From Flavobacteriales bacterium (GTDB taxonomy: Bacteria > Bacteroidota > Bacteroidia > Flavobacteriales > PHOS-HE28), in assembly GCA_008016945.1 (NCBI GenBank), contig SSGN01000207.1:1-5363 (forward strand): DNA of 5,363 nucleotides, given 5' to 3'. Shown here piece after piece: positions 1 through 4,894 of the stretch (position 1 is its first letter; the number at the start of each line of letters is the position of its first letter). The position numbers and the translations under genes were made by a program. The notes beneath the pieces were generated by a model, which worked only from the letters and a program-made list of their open reading frames with translations, ran no database searches and was not told the origin of the DNA.

Positions 1-104
1 GTTCGCACCTTGTGGTCTCCGCCGTAGCGCTCCACGATCCGGTCGAACGTCGTCCATGGAAGTTGTGCCAGCAACTGGCTGTAGAGCGTGCTTCCGATGT
101 TCAT
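1..104 (-). CDS. IS4-type transposase (DUF4372), N-terminal fragment cut by window edge
   Basis: The reverse strand from an ATG at 104 reads MNIGSTLYSQLLAQLP, then FDRIVERYGGDHKVR, for 34 codons before the window ends. This is the hallmark start of the DUF4372 domain at the N terminus of IS4-family DDE transposases (typical pattern MNxGxxxFxQL...P...FxxxVxRYxGDxxVR). The catalytic DDE core would lie outside the window, so activity cannot be judged. The start is supported by an AAGGAA Shine-Dalgarno-like sequence about 6-7 bases upstream. That sequence sits inside a perfect hairpin (separate entry). The gene points away from the TOPRIM gene remnant and appears to have replaced its 5' half. Family call is strong; subgroup is not determined. 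Confidence 0.88.
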   Translation of the reverse strand, partial: MNIGSTLYSQLLAQLPWTTFDRIVERYGGDHKVR

Positions 105-110
105 CCCGCT

Positions 111-133
111 TTCCTTGAGTTGCCCTCAAGGAA
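111..133 (-). promoter_or_regulatory. Hairpin that sequesters the transposase ribosome binding site
   Basis: On the plus strand TTCCTTGAG (111-119) and CTCAAGGAA (125-133) are perfect 9-bp inverted arms around a 5-base loop. In the minus-strand transcript the downstream arm holds CTCAAGGAA, which is the likely Shine-Dalgarno sequence, ending 6 bases before the ATG at 104. Folding would hide the ribosome binding site. In some IS elements such as IS10, a similar fold forms only in transcripts entering from outside the element and suppresses transposase translation. Whether this is the case here depends on the transposase's own start site, which I could not place. There is no T-run after it, so a terminator is less likely. 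Confidence 0.6.
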
Positions 134-199
134 GCCATCATCGGAGATGCACCCCGATTCAAATCCGCCCCACGCTCTTTCCTTCGGAAACCCGCATCC

Positions 200-787
200 A
201 TGCTCAGTTCAACTCATGTTCGACCTTCAGTTAACCGGACAGCAGTGGTGCGCGTTCATGTTGACAAAGGGTCGAAGATTTCCGCCCTTTCTCCAGAGTC
301 CGCTGCATGGTGCAGCACGATGCTGGGGAACCTGAACAACCCACATGTACTTGGCCTGAACGCTCAGGAAGTATTCTTCTTGGACGACCGAGTGGTCCTG
401 GTTGAAGGACAAGAAGACGTTGTCTACTATGGCAAAATATTGAAAGAGCTTGGCCTGGAGCTGAATGCGGAATTCTATGGTTGGGGCGTAGGTGGGGCAG
501 GCAACATGAGTGGCGTGGCACGGCTGCTTCATGACCTTGGATTCAAACGTGTTGTAGGAATCCTTGATGCGAATGAGCAGCACCGTTTGTCCAACCTGAA
601 TCGCGACTTTCCAAGCTTCAGGTTCGATGCTATTCCAGCCAACGATGTCCGGTCGAAGCCGCCTACTCCAACGAAGCCGGAAGTGGATGGCTTGCTTGAC
701 AAAGACAATGCGCAGATTCGACCGGAGCACACTGAACAAACACGCGCACTATTCCAGAAAATTGGTGCGTATCTCTCTGCCCAGTAG
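200..787 (+). pseudogene. OLD-family nuclease remnant: C-terminal TOPRIM domain only
   Basis: The 195-residue reading frame matches the C-terminal part of OLD-family (overcoming lysogenization defect) AAA ATPase/TOPRIM nucleases. Visible marks, counted from the ATG at 200, are VFFLDDRVVLVEGQEDV (58-74, with E69 and D73 of the TOPRIM acidic motif), FYGWGVGGAGNM (92-103), and VVGILDANE (118-126), which stands for the TOPRIM DxD strand but shows D-A-N. Further conserved-looking blocks are IPANDVRSKP (145-154) and GLLD (164-167). The roughly 400-residue N-terminal ABC-type ATPase (Walker A, signature, Walker B) found in full proteins is absent. The frame is open back only to a stop at 116-118, next to the IS transposase. 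The simplest reading is a gene truncated by IS insertion; homology probably begins around residue 14. Full OLD proteins act in anti-phage defence or DNA cleavage. This fragment has no obvious promoter and is probably inactive, though a free-standing TOPRIM protein cannot be excluded. Confidence 0.75.
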
Positions 788-852
788 TGCGTGCTACTTC
801 GTTTTACTTCGACTCTGCATTTCGCTTTGGGGACAGCAGCGGGCAGCCCATC

Positions 853-884
853 TTTCTCACTCTCTCACTTCTTCACTTTCTCAC
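853..884. repeat. Four tandem 8-bp pyrimidine-rich units ending in TCAC
   Basis: Four consecutive 8-base units are TTTCTCAC, TCTCTCAC, TTCTTCAC and TTTCTCAC. The first and last are identical and all end in TCAC. The plus strand over the block has pyrimidines at every position except the A of each unit. It lies about 65 bases after the TOPRIM stop and about 120 bases before the hipBA promoter box. It could be a small minisatellite, a protein-binding array or a decayed repeat. Its unit number might vary by slippage. Confidence 0.7.
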
Positions 885-906
885 CCCCGACGTATTCAAA
901 TCGGAC

Positions 907-1007
907 ATACGCATTAGTTGCTCATACACATCAATATCGCAGTGATTCAGTATCAATGATGCGCAACACCTTCATTACAAGTATCCAATTCCAACAAAAA
1001 TGCGTAT
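907..1007. repeat. 9-bp inverted repeat pair, one arm overlapping the hipBA promoter box
   Basis: ATACGCATT at 907-915 is the exact reverse complement of AATGCGTAT at 999-1007. The right arm overlaps the first three bases of the TATATTTG box. A further CGTAT at 891-895 forms a 5-bp inverted pair with ATACG at 907-911. The arms are about 84 bases apart, so they are better seen as two binding half-sites or element ends than as an RNA hairpin. Confidence 0.45.
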
Positions 1008-1035
1008 ATTTGTGGTGCATAAGTTGCGTTGGATA
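982..1035. promoter_or_regulatory. Candidate HipB operator arms flanking the promoter
   Basis: TATCCAA (982-988) and TTGGATA (1029-1035) are perfect inverted copies on either side of the promoter box. A second, related copy TCCAAC follows the left arm at 990-995, and the right arm extends to GTTGGATA (1028-1035). The known E. coli HipB operator has TATCC and GGATA half-sites separated by 8 bases. Here the same half-sites are 44 bases apart, so the match is suggestive only. HipB-type antitoxins usually repress their own operon. Confidence 0.35.
1005..1012 (+). promoter_or_regulatory. Bacteroidota-type -7 promoter box for the hipBA operon
   Basis: TATATTTG matches the Bacteroidota primary sigma -7 consensus TAnnTTTG. 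Transcription would begin near 1018-1020, leaving a leader of about 35 bases before the ATG at 1054. I see no good TTG (-33) element at the usual distance, since the region 980-990 reads GTATCCAATT. The promoter may therefore be weak or need help. The box argues against the in-frame ATG at 1000, which would lie upstream of the transcript start. Confidence 0.5.
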
Positions 1036-1053
1036 ACTAAACAACCCCTTACG

Positions 1054-1419
1054 ATGCCCACAAGCAACATCAATTGGCAGGCCATGAGCGACCAGCAGGT
1101 GGTGGCGAAGCTGGGGGCCGAGCTGCGCCGCATGCGGCTGGAGCGCAACCAGAGCCAGGCCGAAGTGGCCACGCGCGCAGGCTTGGACCGCACCACCTTG
1201 GTGAAGCTGGAGGCCGGCCGCGCCGCCACCCTGCTCACCGTGGTGCAGGTACTGCGCGCCATGGGGCGGTTGGAGGTGCTTGATGCCTTCCATGAGGAGC
1301 CCCGCATCTCGCCCATGATGGCCTTGGAGCAGGAGGCCAAGTACCTCGCCAAGCAGCGCAAGCGGGCTTCGCGGCACAAGCCCACCGTGGTGAAACCCAA
1401 ACCCAAGAGCACATGGTGA
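1054..1419 (+). CDS. hipB: HipB-like XRE-family antitoxin/repressor
   Basis: This 121-residue protein has an XRE/HTH_3 helix-turn-helix at about residues 18-75. The segment QSQAEVATRAGLDRTTLVKL (33-52) is the typical helix-turn-helix, followed by EAGRAATLLTVVQVLRAMG. The C-terminal tail (about 98-121) is rich in Lys, Arg and Pro. Proteins of this type next to hipA bind the kinase toxin and repress the operon. Start choice: ATG at 1054 gives MPTSNINWQAMSD. It lies downstream of the promoter box and begins with the short NINW-like segment often seen before the first helix. ATG 1000 would overlap the promoter, and ATG 1084 is possible but removes the N-terminal segment. No strong Shine-Dalgarno is present, only A-rich sequence. 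Its last codons overlap hipA by 7 bases (1413-1419), a sign of coupled translation. The last residue is Trp, as in E. coli HipB. Confidence 0.85.
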   Translation: MPTSNINWQAMSDQQVVAKLGAELRRMRLERNQSQAEVATRAGLDRTTLVKLEAGRAATLLTVVQVLRAMGRLEVLDAFHEEPRISPMMALEQEAKYLAKQRKRASRHKPTVVKPKPKSTW

Positions 1420-2723
1420 CGAAGGCACGCGTGAGCCTCTGGGGCCGCACCGTGGGCGCGGTGCTGTGGAACGAGGAACGCCAGCGCGCGGAGTTCCAGT
1501 ACGACGCGGCGTTCTGCCGCTCGGGGCTGGACGTGGCGCCGATCATGATGCCGTTGTCGCAGGCCGCCGGCGGTGCCACGATCTTCAGCTTCGGCGATGT
1601 GCGCGACGAGACCTTCCGGGGGCTGCCGGGGCTGCTGTCCGACAGCCTGCCCGACCGCTTCGGGGAGCAGATCCTGAACGCGTGGCTGGCCACCCAGCAG
1701 CGTTCGCCCGGCAGTGCGAACCCCGTGGAGCGGCTCTGCTACACCGGTCGCCGGGGCATGGGCGCGCTGGAGTTCGAGCCGGCGCACCACGAGCTGGAGG
1801 CCAGCAGCGAGGCCCTGCAGGTGGAGGAGCTGGTGCGCGTGGCGAACAACGTGCTGTACGCGCGCGAGGCCTTTGCCACGAACCGGAAGAAAGGCCGTGC
1901 GGAGGCCTTGCTGGATATCCTGCAGGTGGGCACCTCGGCGGGCGGTGCGCGCGCCAAGGCGATCGTGGCGTACAACCACGACACCGGCGAAGTGCGCAGC
2001 GGGCAGGTGGACGGCCTACCTGGATTCACGTACTGCCTGATCAAGTTCGACGGGGTGACGAACAAGGCCCTGGGCGACCCGATGGGCTACGGCCGAATCG
2101 AGTACGCCTACCACCTGATGGCGGTGGCCAGCGGGATCAGCATGATGCCCTGCACGTTGCTGGAGGAGCACGGGCGCGCGCACTTCCTCACGCAACGCTT
2201 CGACCGCGTGCGCGACGACAGGGGCACCGTGCACAAGCTGCACATGGCCACGCTCTGCGGCATGGCGCACATGGATTACAACCAGCCGCTGGTGCACAGC
2301 TACGAGCAGGCGTTCCAGGTGATGCGCCTGCTGGGCCTGCCCTACCCCGATGCCGCCGAGCTCTTCCGCCGGGCCTGCTTCAACGTGATCGCATGGAACT
2401 GCGACGACCACACGAAGAACACCTCGTTCCTGATGGACCCGCAGGGCGATTGGCACCTGGCACCGGCCTACGACATGACCTACGCCTACAACCCGGAAAG
2501 CCTGTGGCTGCGCCAGCACCAGATGAGCCTCAACGGCAAGCGCACCGGCATCACCCGCGACGACCTGCTGGCCGTGGCCAAGGCGATGAACATCAAGAAG
2601 GCCGCCGCGATCATCGACGAGGTAAAGGCCGGTGTGCGGACCTGGAAGAAGTGCGCGAAGAAGGCCGAGGTGAGCGCCAAGCAGGTGGAGGCGATCGGGA
2701 AATTGCTCTTGACGAGACAATGA
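1413..2723 (+). CDS. hipA: HipA-like serine/threonine kinase toxin
   Basis: This 436-residue protein is close in length to E. coli HipA (440). It starts with the HipA N-terminal domain (VSLWGRTVGAVLW at 7-19, then FQYD at 28-31), followed by the PI3K-like kinase core. SAGGARAK at 175-182 aligns with the E. coli loop from Ser150 to Lys157, placing Ser175 at the autophosphorylation site. K211 in LIKFD is a likely ATP-binding lysine. RFDR is at 262-265. The DDHTKN block at 331-336 supplies the catalytic Asp331 and Asn336, and AYDM at 352-355 supplies the metal-binding Asp354; the 23-residue spacing between the two Asp matches E. coli D309 and D332. Known HipA proteins phosphorylate aminoacyl-tRNA synthetases (GltX for E. 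coli HipA) and trigger growth arrest; the target here is unknown. No frameshift or missing key residue was seen, so it should be an active kinase held by the upstream hipB product. The N-terminal subdomain is fused, unlike split HipBST systems. Confidence 0.92.
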   Translation: MVTKARVSLWGRTVGAVLWNEERQRAEFQYDAAFCRSGLDVAPIMMPLSQAAGGATIFSFGDVRDETFRGLPGLLSDSLPDRFGEQILNAWLATQQRSPGSANPVERLCYTGRRGMGALEFEPAHHELEASSEALQVEELVRVANNVLYAREAFATNRKKGRAEALLDILQVGTSAGGARAKAIVAYNHDTGEVRSGQVDGLPGFTYCLIKFDGVTNKALGDPMGYGRIEYAYHLMAVASGISMMPCTLLEEHGRAHFLTQRFDRVRDDRGTVHKLHMATLCGMAHMDYNQPLVHSYEQAFQVMRLLGLPYPDAAELFRRACFNVIAWNCDDHTKNTSFLMDPQGDWHLAPAYDMTYAYNPESLWLRQHQMSLNGKRTGITRDDLLAVAKAMNIKKAAAIIDEVKAGVRTWKKCAKKAEVSAKQVEAIGKLLLTRQ

Positions 2724-3157
2724 TCCCGATGCTGAACATCCGCGCGATGCGACCGGCCGATGTGCCGGCAGCGCATGTCATCCGCCTGGCCGTGCGCGAG
2801 AACCGCTTGAGCGATCCCTCGTTGGTGATGGAGAAGGACTACCACGACTTCCTGGCGCGGGATACGATGAGCTGGGTTTGCGAAGTGGACGGTGTGCTGG
2901 CGGGCTTCGTGATGGTCGATGTGGAGAAGCGGAACCTATGGGCGCTGTTCGTCGCTCCGGAGCAGGAGGGCCGGGGCATCGGCCGCGCCCTGCACGACAT
3001 GATGCGTGCGGCTTACTTCGAACGTGCGGACCGGCTGCGCCTGACCACAGAACCGAGGTCACGTGCGGAGCGATTCTATCGAAGCGCGGGCTACACCGAT
3101 CGCGGCATGGCACCGAACGGCAAGGAGTTGATCTTTGAACTCGATAAATCCGCCTGA
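2720..3157 (+). CDS. GNAT-family N-acetyltransferase
   Basis: This 145-residue single-domain GNAT protein has acetyl-CoA-binding motif A at LFVAPEQEGRGIGRAL (76-91), containing the Q-x-x-G-x-G pattern at residues 82-88. Motif B-like AERFYRSAGY lies at 116-125. The start at 2720 makes an ATGA overlap with the hipA stop, which indicates translational coupling. A second ATG at 2729 (MLNIRAM) is a reasonable alternative. The substrate cannot be told from sequence. GNATs can acetylate small molecules, proteins, or, in toxins such as TacT and AtaT, charged tRNAs. Those toxins normally pair with a small RHH antitoxin, and none is seen here. Membership in the hipBA operon is therefore notable but not proof of a toxin role. 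Confidence 0.85.
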   Translation: MIPMLNIRAMRPADVPAAHVIRLAVRENRLSDPSLVMEKDYHDFLARDTMSWVCEVDGVLAGFVMVDVEKRNLWALFVAPEQEGRGIGRALHDMMRAAYFERADRLRLTTEPRSRAERFYRSAGYTDRGMAPNGKELIFELDKSA

Positions 3158-3792
3158 TGCCGGAGCGCCCCGCACACCTGCCCACCGCAGCCTTCTTCCA
3201 GCGCCCGCGCCCAACGGCCGAAAAGCCCTTGGTGGTGGTGATGAGCGCCTGTCTCGGCGGCGTGGGTTGCGGCGTGGACGGCAGCACCAACGGCGACCAC
3301 GGTTCCCTGCGCTCCTGGCTCTTCCGTCCCGAAGTGCGGATCGTGAAGTTCTGTCCCGAGGACTTTTCCTTCGGCACGCCGCGCATGACGCCGGACAGCC
3401 ACGGCGGCAATGGCTTCGACGTGCTGGACGGCAAGGCCCGTTCGCTGGCCGAGGACGGCACCGACTGGACCGCGGGCATGGTGAAGGCCGCCTACACGAT
3501 GCGCGACCTCGCCCTGCGTGAAAAGGTGGATCTGGCGATCCTCATGGACATCAGCGGCGCGTGCGGCAGCACGGTCACCTACCTGGGTTCGCGTTTCGCG
3601 GAGAACAAGGTGTACCAGAAAGGGCCGGGTGTGGCGGCGGCGGCGTTGATCCGTGCGGGCATCCCGGTGATCTCCCAGCGCGACGACCGTTCACTGCGCA
3701 TGCTGCGCAACCTGCTGGACGGCACGGCGCGGCTCAGCGATGAGCGCGACCACTGGGAGAAGAAATGGTACCAAGGGTATTTCGGGAAGTGA
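3157..3792 (+). CDS. DUF523 (TudS-like) putative Fe-S desulfidase
   Basis: This 211-residue protein has the DUF523 pattern: VMSACLGGVGCGVDGS (28-43, Cys32 and Cys38), IVKFCPE (62-68, Cys66), FDVLDGKAR (87-95) and AILMDISGACGST (127-139, Cys136). The four cysteines sit where DUF523 proteins have theirs. In the characterised 2-thiouracil desulfidase TudS, which belongs to this family, conserved cysteines bind a [4Fe-4S] cluster used to remove sulfur from thiouracil. The fourth block reads SGACGS rather than the more common SPSCGS. The protein is also longer than the usual roughly 150-residue domain, with about 25 extra residues at the N terminus and about 40 at the C terminus that include HWEKKWYQGYF. 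A TGATG junction (stop 3155-3157, start 3157-3159) couples it to the GNAT gene. Family assignment is good; the true substrate is unknown. Confidence 0.82.
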   Translation: MPERPAHLPTAAFFQRPRPTAEKPLVVVMSACLGGVGCGVDGSTNGDHGSLRSWLFRPEVRIVKFCPEDFSFGTPRMTPDSHGGNGFDVLDGKARSLAEDGTDWTAGMVKAAYTMRDLALREKVDLAILMDISGACGSTVTYLGSRFAENKVYQKGPGVAAAALIRAGIPVISQRDDRSLRMLRNLLDGTARLSDERDHWEKKWYQGYFGK

Positions 3793-3804
3793 TCGAAGGT
3801 GGCC

Positions 3805-4488
3805 TTACGGCTTCATGGCGAACCACAGATGGTGCTTGGTGCCTTTGTCGCGGTGGGCGAACACTTTCTTCTCTTCCACACGGAAGCCGGCCATGCCCAA
3901 TCGGCGTGTGAACGGATCGTGCGGGTGCGTGGACCAGACCGCCAACACCCCACCCGGCCTTAGTGCATCGTAGGCGGATCGCAGCCCGCGATGGAAATAC
4001 AACCGGTTGTTGCGCGCCTGGGTGAGCCCTTCTGGGCCGTTGTCCGTATCGAGCAGGATGGCATCGTACGTGCCCTTGCCGTTGCGGATCAGTTCGAGTA
4101 CATCGCCCACATGCACGATGGTCCGCGGATCGTTCACGGGGTATCCGGCACGTTCGCCCATCGGCCCCTTGTTCCACTCCACCACCTGCGGCACCAACTC
4201 GGCCACCACCACTTTCCCTTTCTCGCCCACCAGCTTCAACACCGCGGCCAAGGTGAAGCCCATGCCCAAGCCGCCGATCACCACACTTGCTTCAGCAGCG
4301 TTCTTCACCTTCCGCAGCGCCAGCTCGGCCAGCGCATCCTCAGACCCATGATGGGCGGTGGTCATCAGTTCACCCGGCATGCCGGCCACCTCGATGGTAT
4401 AGTCATCGCTGCGCTGGTAGAAAAGCAGTTCGCCGCCGTTGTCGGGTATGGGAGCCCGATCCAGCAGCTTGTTGATGCGCATCTTCAT
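3805..4488 (-). CDS. Spermidine synthase-like SAM-dependent methyltransferase-fold protein
   Basis: This 227-residue Rossmann-fold protein has SAM-binding motif I at VVIGGLGMGFTL (69-80), an acidic end of strand 2 at VVVAELVP (93-100, Glu97), a VGDVLELI block (127-134) and DAILLDTDNGPEGL (142-155). This order matches the spermidine synthase/methyltransferase superfamily. True spermidine synthases have a GGGDG motif and a longer N-terminal beta domain, both missing here, so polyamine synthesis is unlikely. It may be a methyltransferase or an uncharacterised spermine/spermidine synthase-like protein. The start at 4488 (MKMRINKLL) was chosen because the upstream in-frame extension to 4656 is low-quality sequence and would overlap the divergent gene. 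A start at 4482 (second Met) is possible. It converges on the DUF523 gene with 12 bases between stops, leaving no room for separate terminators. Confidence 0.8.
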   Translation of the reverse strand: MKMRINKLLDRAPIPDNGGELLFYQRSDDYTIEVAGMPGELMTTAHHGSEDALAELALRKVKNAAEASVVIGGLGMGFTLAAVLKLVGEKGKVVVAELVPQVVEWNKGPMGERAGYPVNDPRTIVHVGDVLELIRNGKGTYDAILLDTDNGPEGLTQARNNRLYFHRGLRSAYDALRPGGVLAVWSTHPHDPFTRRLGMAGFRVEEKKVFAHRDKGTKHHLWFAMKP

Positions 4489-4606
4489 GGGTGCAAGGTG
4501 GGGAAGGATCCGGTGGGAAAGGCGGATCTCGTGAAAAAGTGCCGGAATACAGCGATCACGAGCAAGCACGGGTCTGCACCCCTCAACTGCAAGTACCTTC
4601 GCCTTC
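4489..4606. other. Divergent promoter region
   Basis: These 118 bases separate the minus-strand SAM-binding protein from the plus-strand Acetyltransf_CG gene, so they should hold promoters in both directions. On the plus strand a TACCTTCG box is present (separate entry). On the minus strand I found no clear TAnnTTTG box. A GGATCC and a near-palindromic GGATCCGG lie at 4507-4514, without further support as an operator. Confidence 0.5.
4594..4601 (+). promoter_or_regulatory. Possible -7 promoter box very close to a start codon
   Basis: TACCTTCG differs by one base from the Bacteroidota -7 consensus TAnnTTTG. It ends only 5 bases before the ATG at 4607, so a transcript from it would be leaderless or nearly so. 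No convincing TTG element is seen at the normal distance upstream. It could be chance. Confidence 0.3.
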
Positions 4607-4891
4607 ATGAACATCGAACACGAGCCGGGTGGTGACAAAGGACGTTTCGTGGCCAAGGAGAACGGTCAGGAGCTGGGCGAGATGACCTACACCACAGGCG
4701 ACGGGAACACGATCACCATCGATCATACGGAGGGCTTCCCAGGCTCCGAGGGCAAGGGCGTGGGTCTGAAGTTGCTCGAAGCGGCGATCGCCCATGCGCG
4801 GGAGAAGAAACGCCGCGTGTTTCCGCTCTGCCCATTCGCGCTGAAGATGATGGACCGCCGCAAGGAGGAATACGCCGACGTTCGTGCCTGA
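4607..4891 (+). CDS. Acetyltransf_CG-type small GNAT-like protein (COG2388)
   Basis: This 94-residue protein matches the small GCN5-related family Acetyltransf_CG (COG2388, related to human NATD1). Diagnostic parts are TIDHTEGFPGSEGKGVGLKL (37-56), with the HTE and G-x-G-x-G acetyl-CoA loop, FPLCPFALKMM (72-82) with the conserved Cys-Pro-Phe, and EEYADV (87-92). Its length is normal for the family. These proteins bind acetyl-CoA but their substrates are mostly unknown. It starts the plus-strand cluster with the Smr and lamin-tail genes and is 3 bases from the next start. Confidence 0.85.
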   Translation: MNIEHEPGGDKGRFVAKENGQELGEMTYTTGDGNTITIDHTEGFPGSEGKGVGLKLLEAAIAHAREKKRRVFPLCPFALKMMDRRKEEYADVRA

Positions 4892-4894
4892 GCC

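Larger units (their letters stand above)
1..199 (-). mobile_element. End of an IS4-family insertion sequence, outer boundary not resolved
   Basis: The transposase start at 104 plus upstream leader implies that one end of an IS lies to its right. In the frame of the TOPRIM remnant, the translation becomes OLD-like only after about codon 200-240. Before that it reads as non-coding and hits a stop at 116-118. The IS terminus therefore probably falls somewhere between 134 and about 240, and the 199 end given here is a placeholder. The other IS end is outside the window, so the terminal inverted repeats and target duplication cannot be identified. Confidence 0.5.
788..1053. other. AT-richer intergenic region with repeats upstream of hipBA
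   Basis: These 266 bases carry no convincing gene. Bases 901-1020 are about 38% GC by hand count, against about 75% in parts of the adjacent hipBA genes. The stretch holds, in order, a pyrimidine-rich block of four 8-bp units (853-884), a long-range 9-bp inverted repeat (907-915 and 999-1007), an imperfect palindrome TGAT-N5-ATCA (943-955), TATCCAA/TTGGATA arms (982-1035) and a Bacteroidota-type promoter box (1005-1012). The composition and repeats suggest a regulatory region, possibly also a scar of mobile-element traffic. No terminator with a stem and T-run was recognised after the TOPRIM remnant. Confidence 0.6.

Noticed and set aside
111..133. Hairpin as a rho-independent terminator
   Set aside because: No T-run follows the stem on either strand, and its position directly at the transposase ribosome binding site favours translational control.
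943..955. Imperfect palindrome TGAT-N5-ATCA as an operator
   Set aside because: Short and imperfect in AT-rich sequence, likely by chance; noted only as part of the intergenic description.
1000..1053. Upstream ATG giving an 18-residue longer HipB
   Set aside because: It lies on top of the TATATTTG promoter box, and the added residues (MRIFVVHKLRW...) do not look like the family.
975..1979. Long minus-strand open frame antisense to hipB and hipA
   Set aside because: Low-complexity Arg/His/Ala composition without recognisable motifs; mirrors the GC-rich coding strand.
1466..2719. Long open frame overlapping hipA in another frame and running into the GNAT gene, as if a large fusion protein
   Set aside because: Its translation over hipA is Arg/Ala/Gly/Pro-rich with no domain. 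It is open only because of high GC. The GNAT homology begins at 2720, where an ATG overlaps the hipA stop.
4489..4656. N-terminal extension of the minus-strand SAM-binding protein to 4656
   Set aside because: The added 56 residues show no family resemblance and would overlap the start of the convincing divergent Acetyltransf_CG gene.
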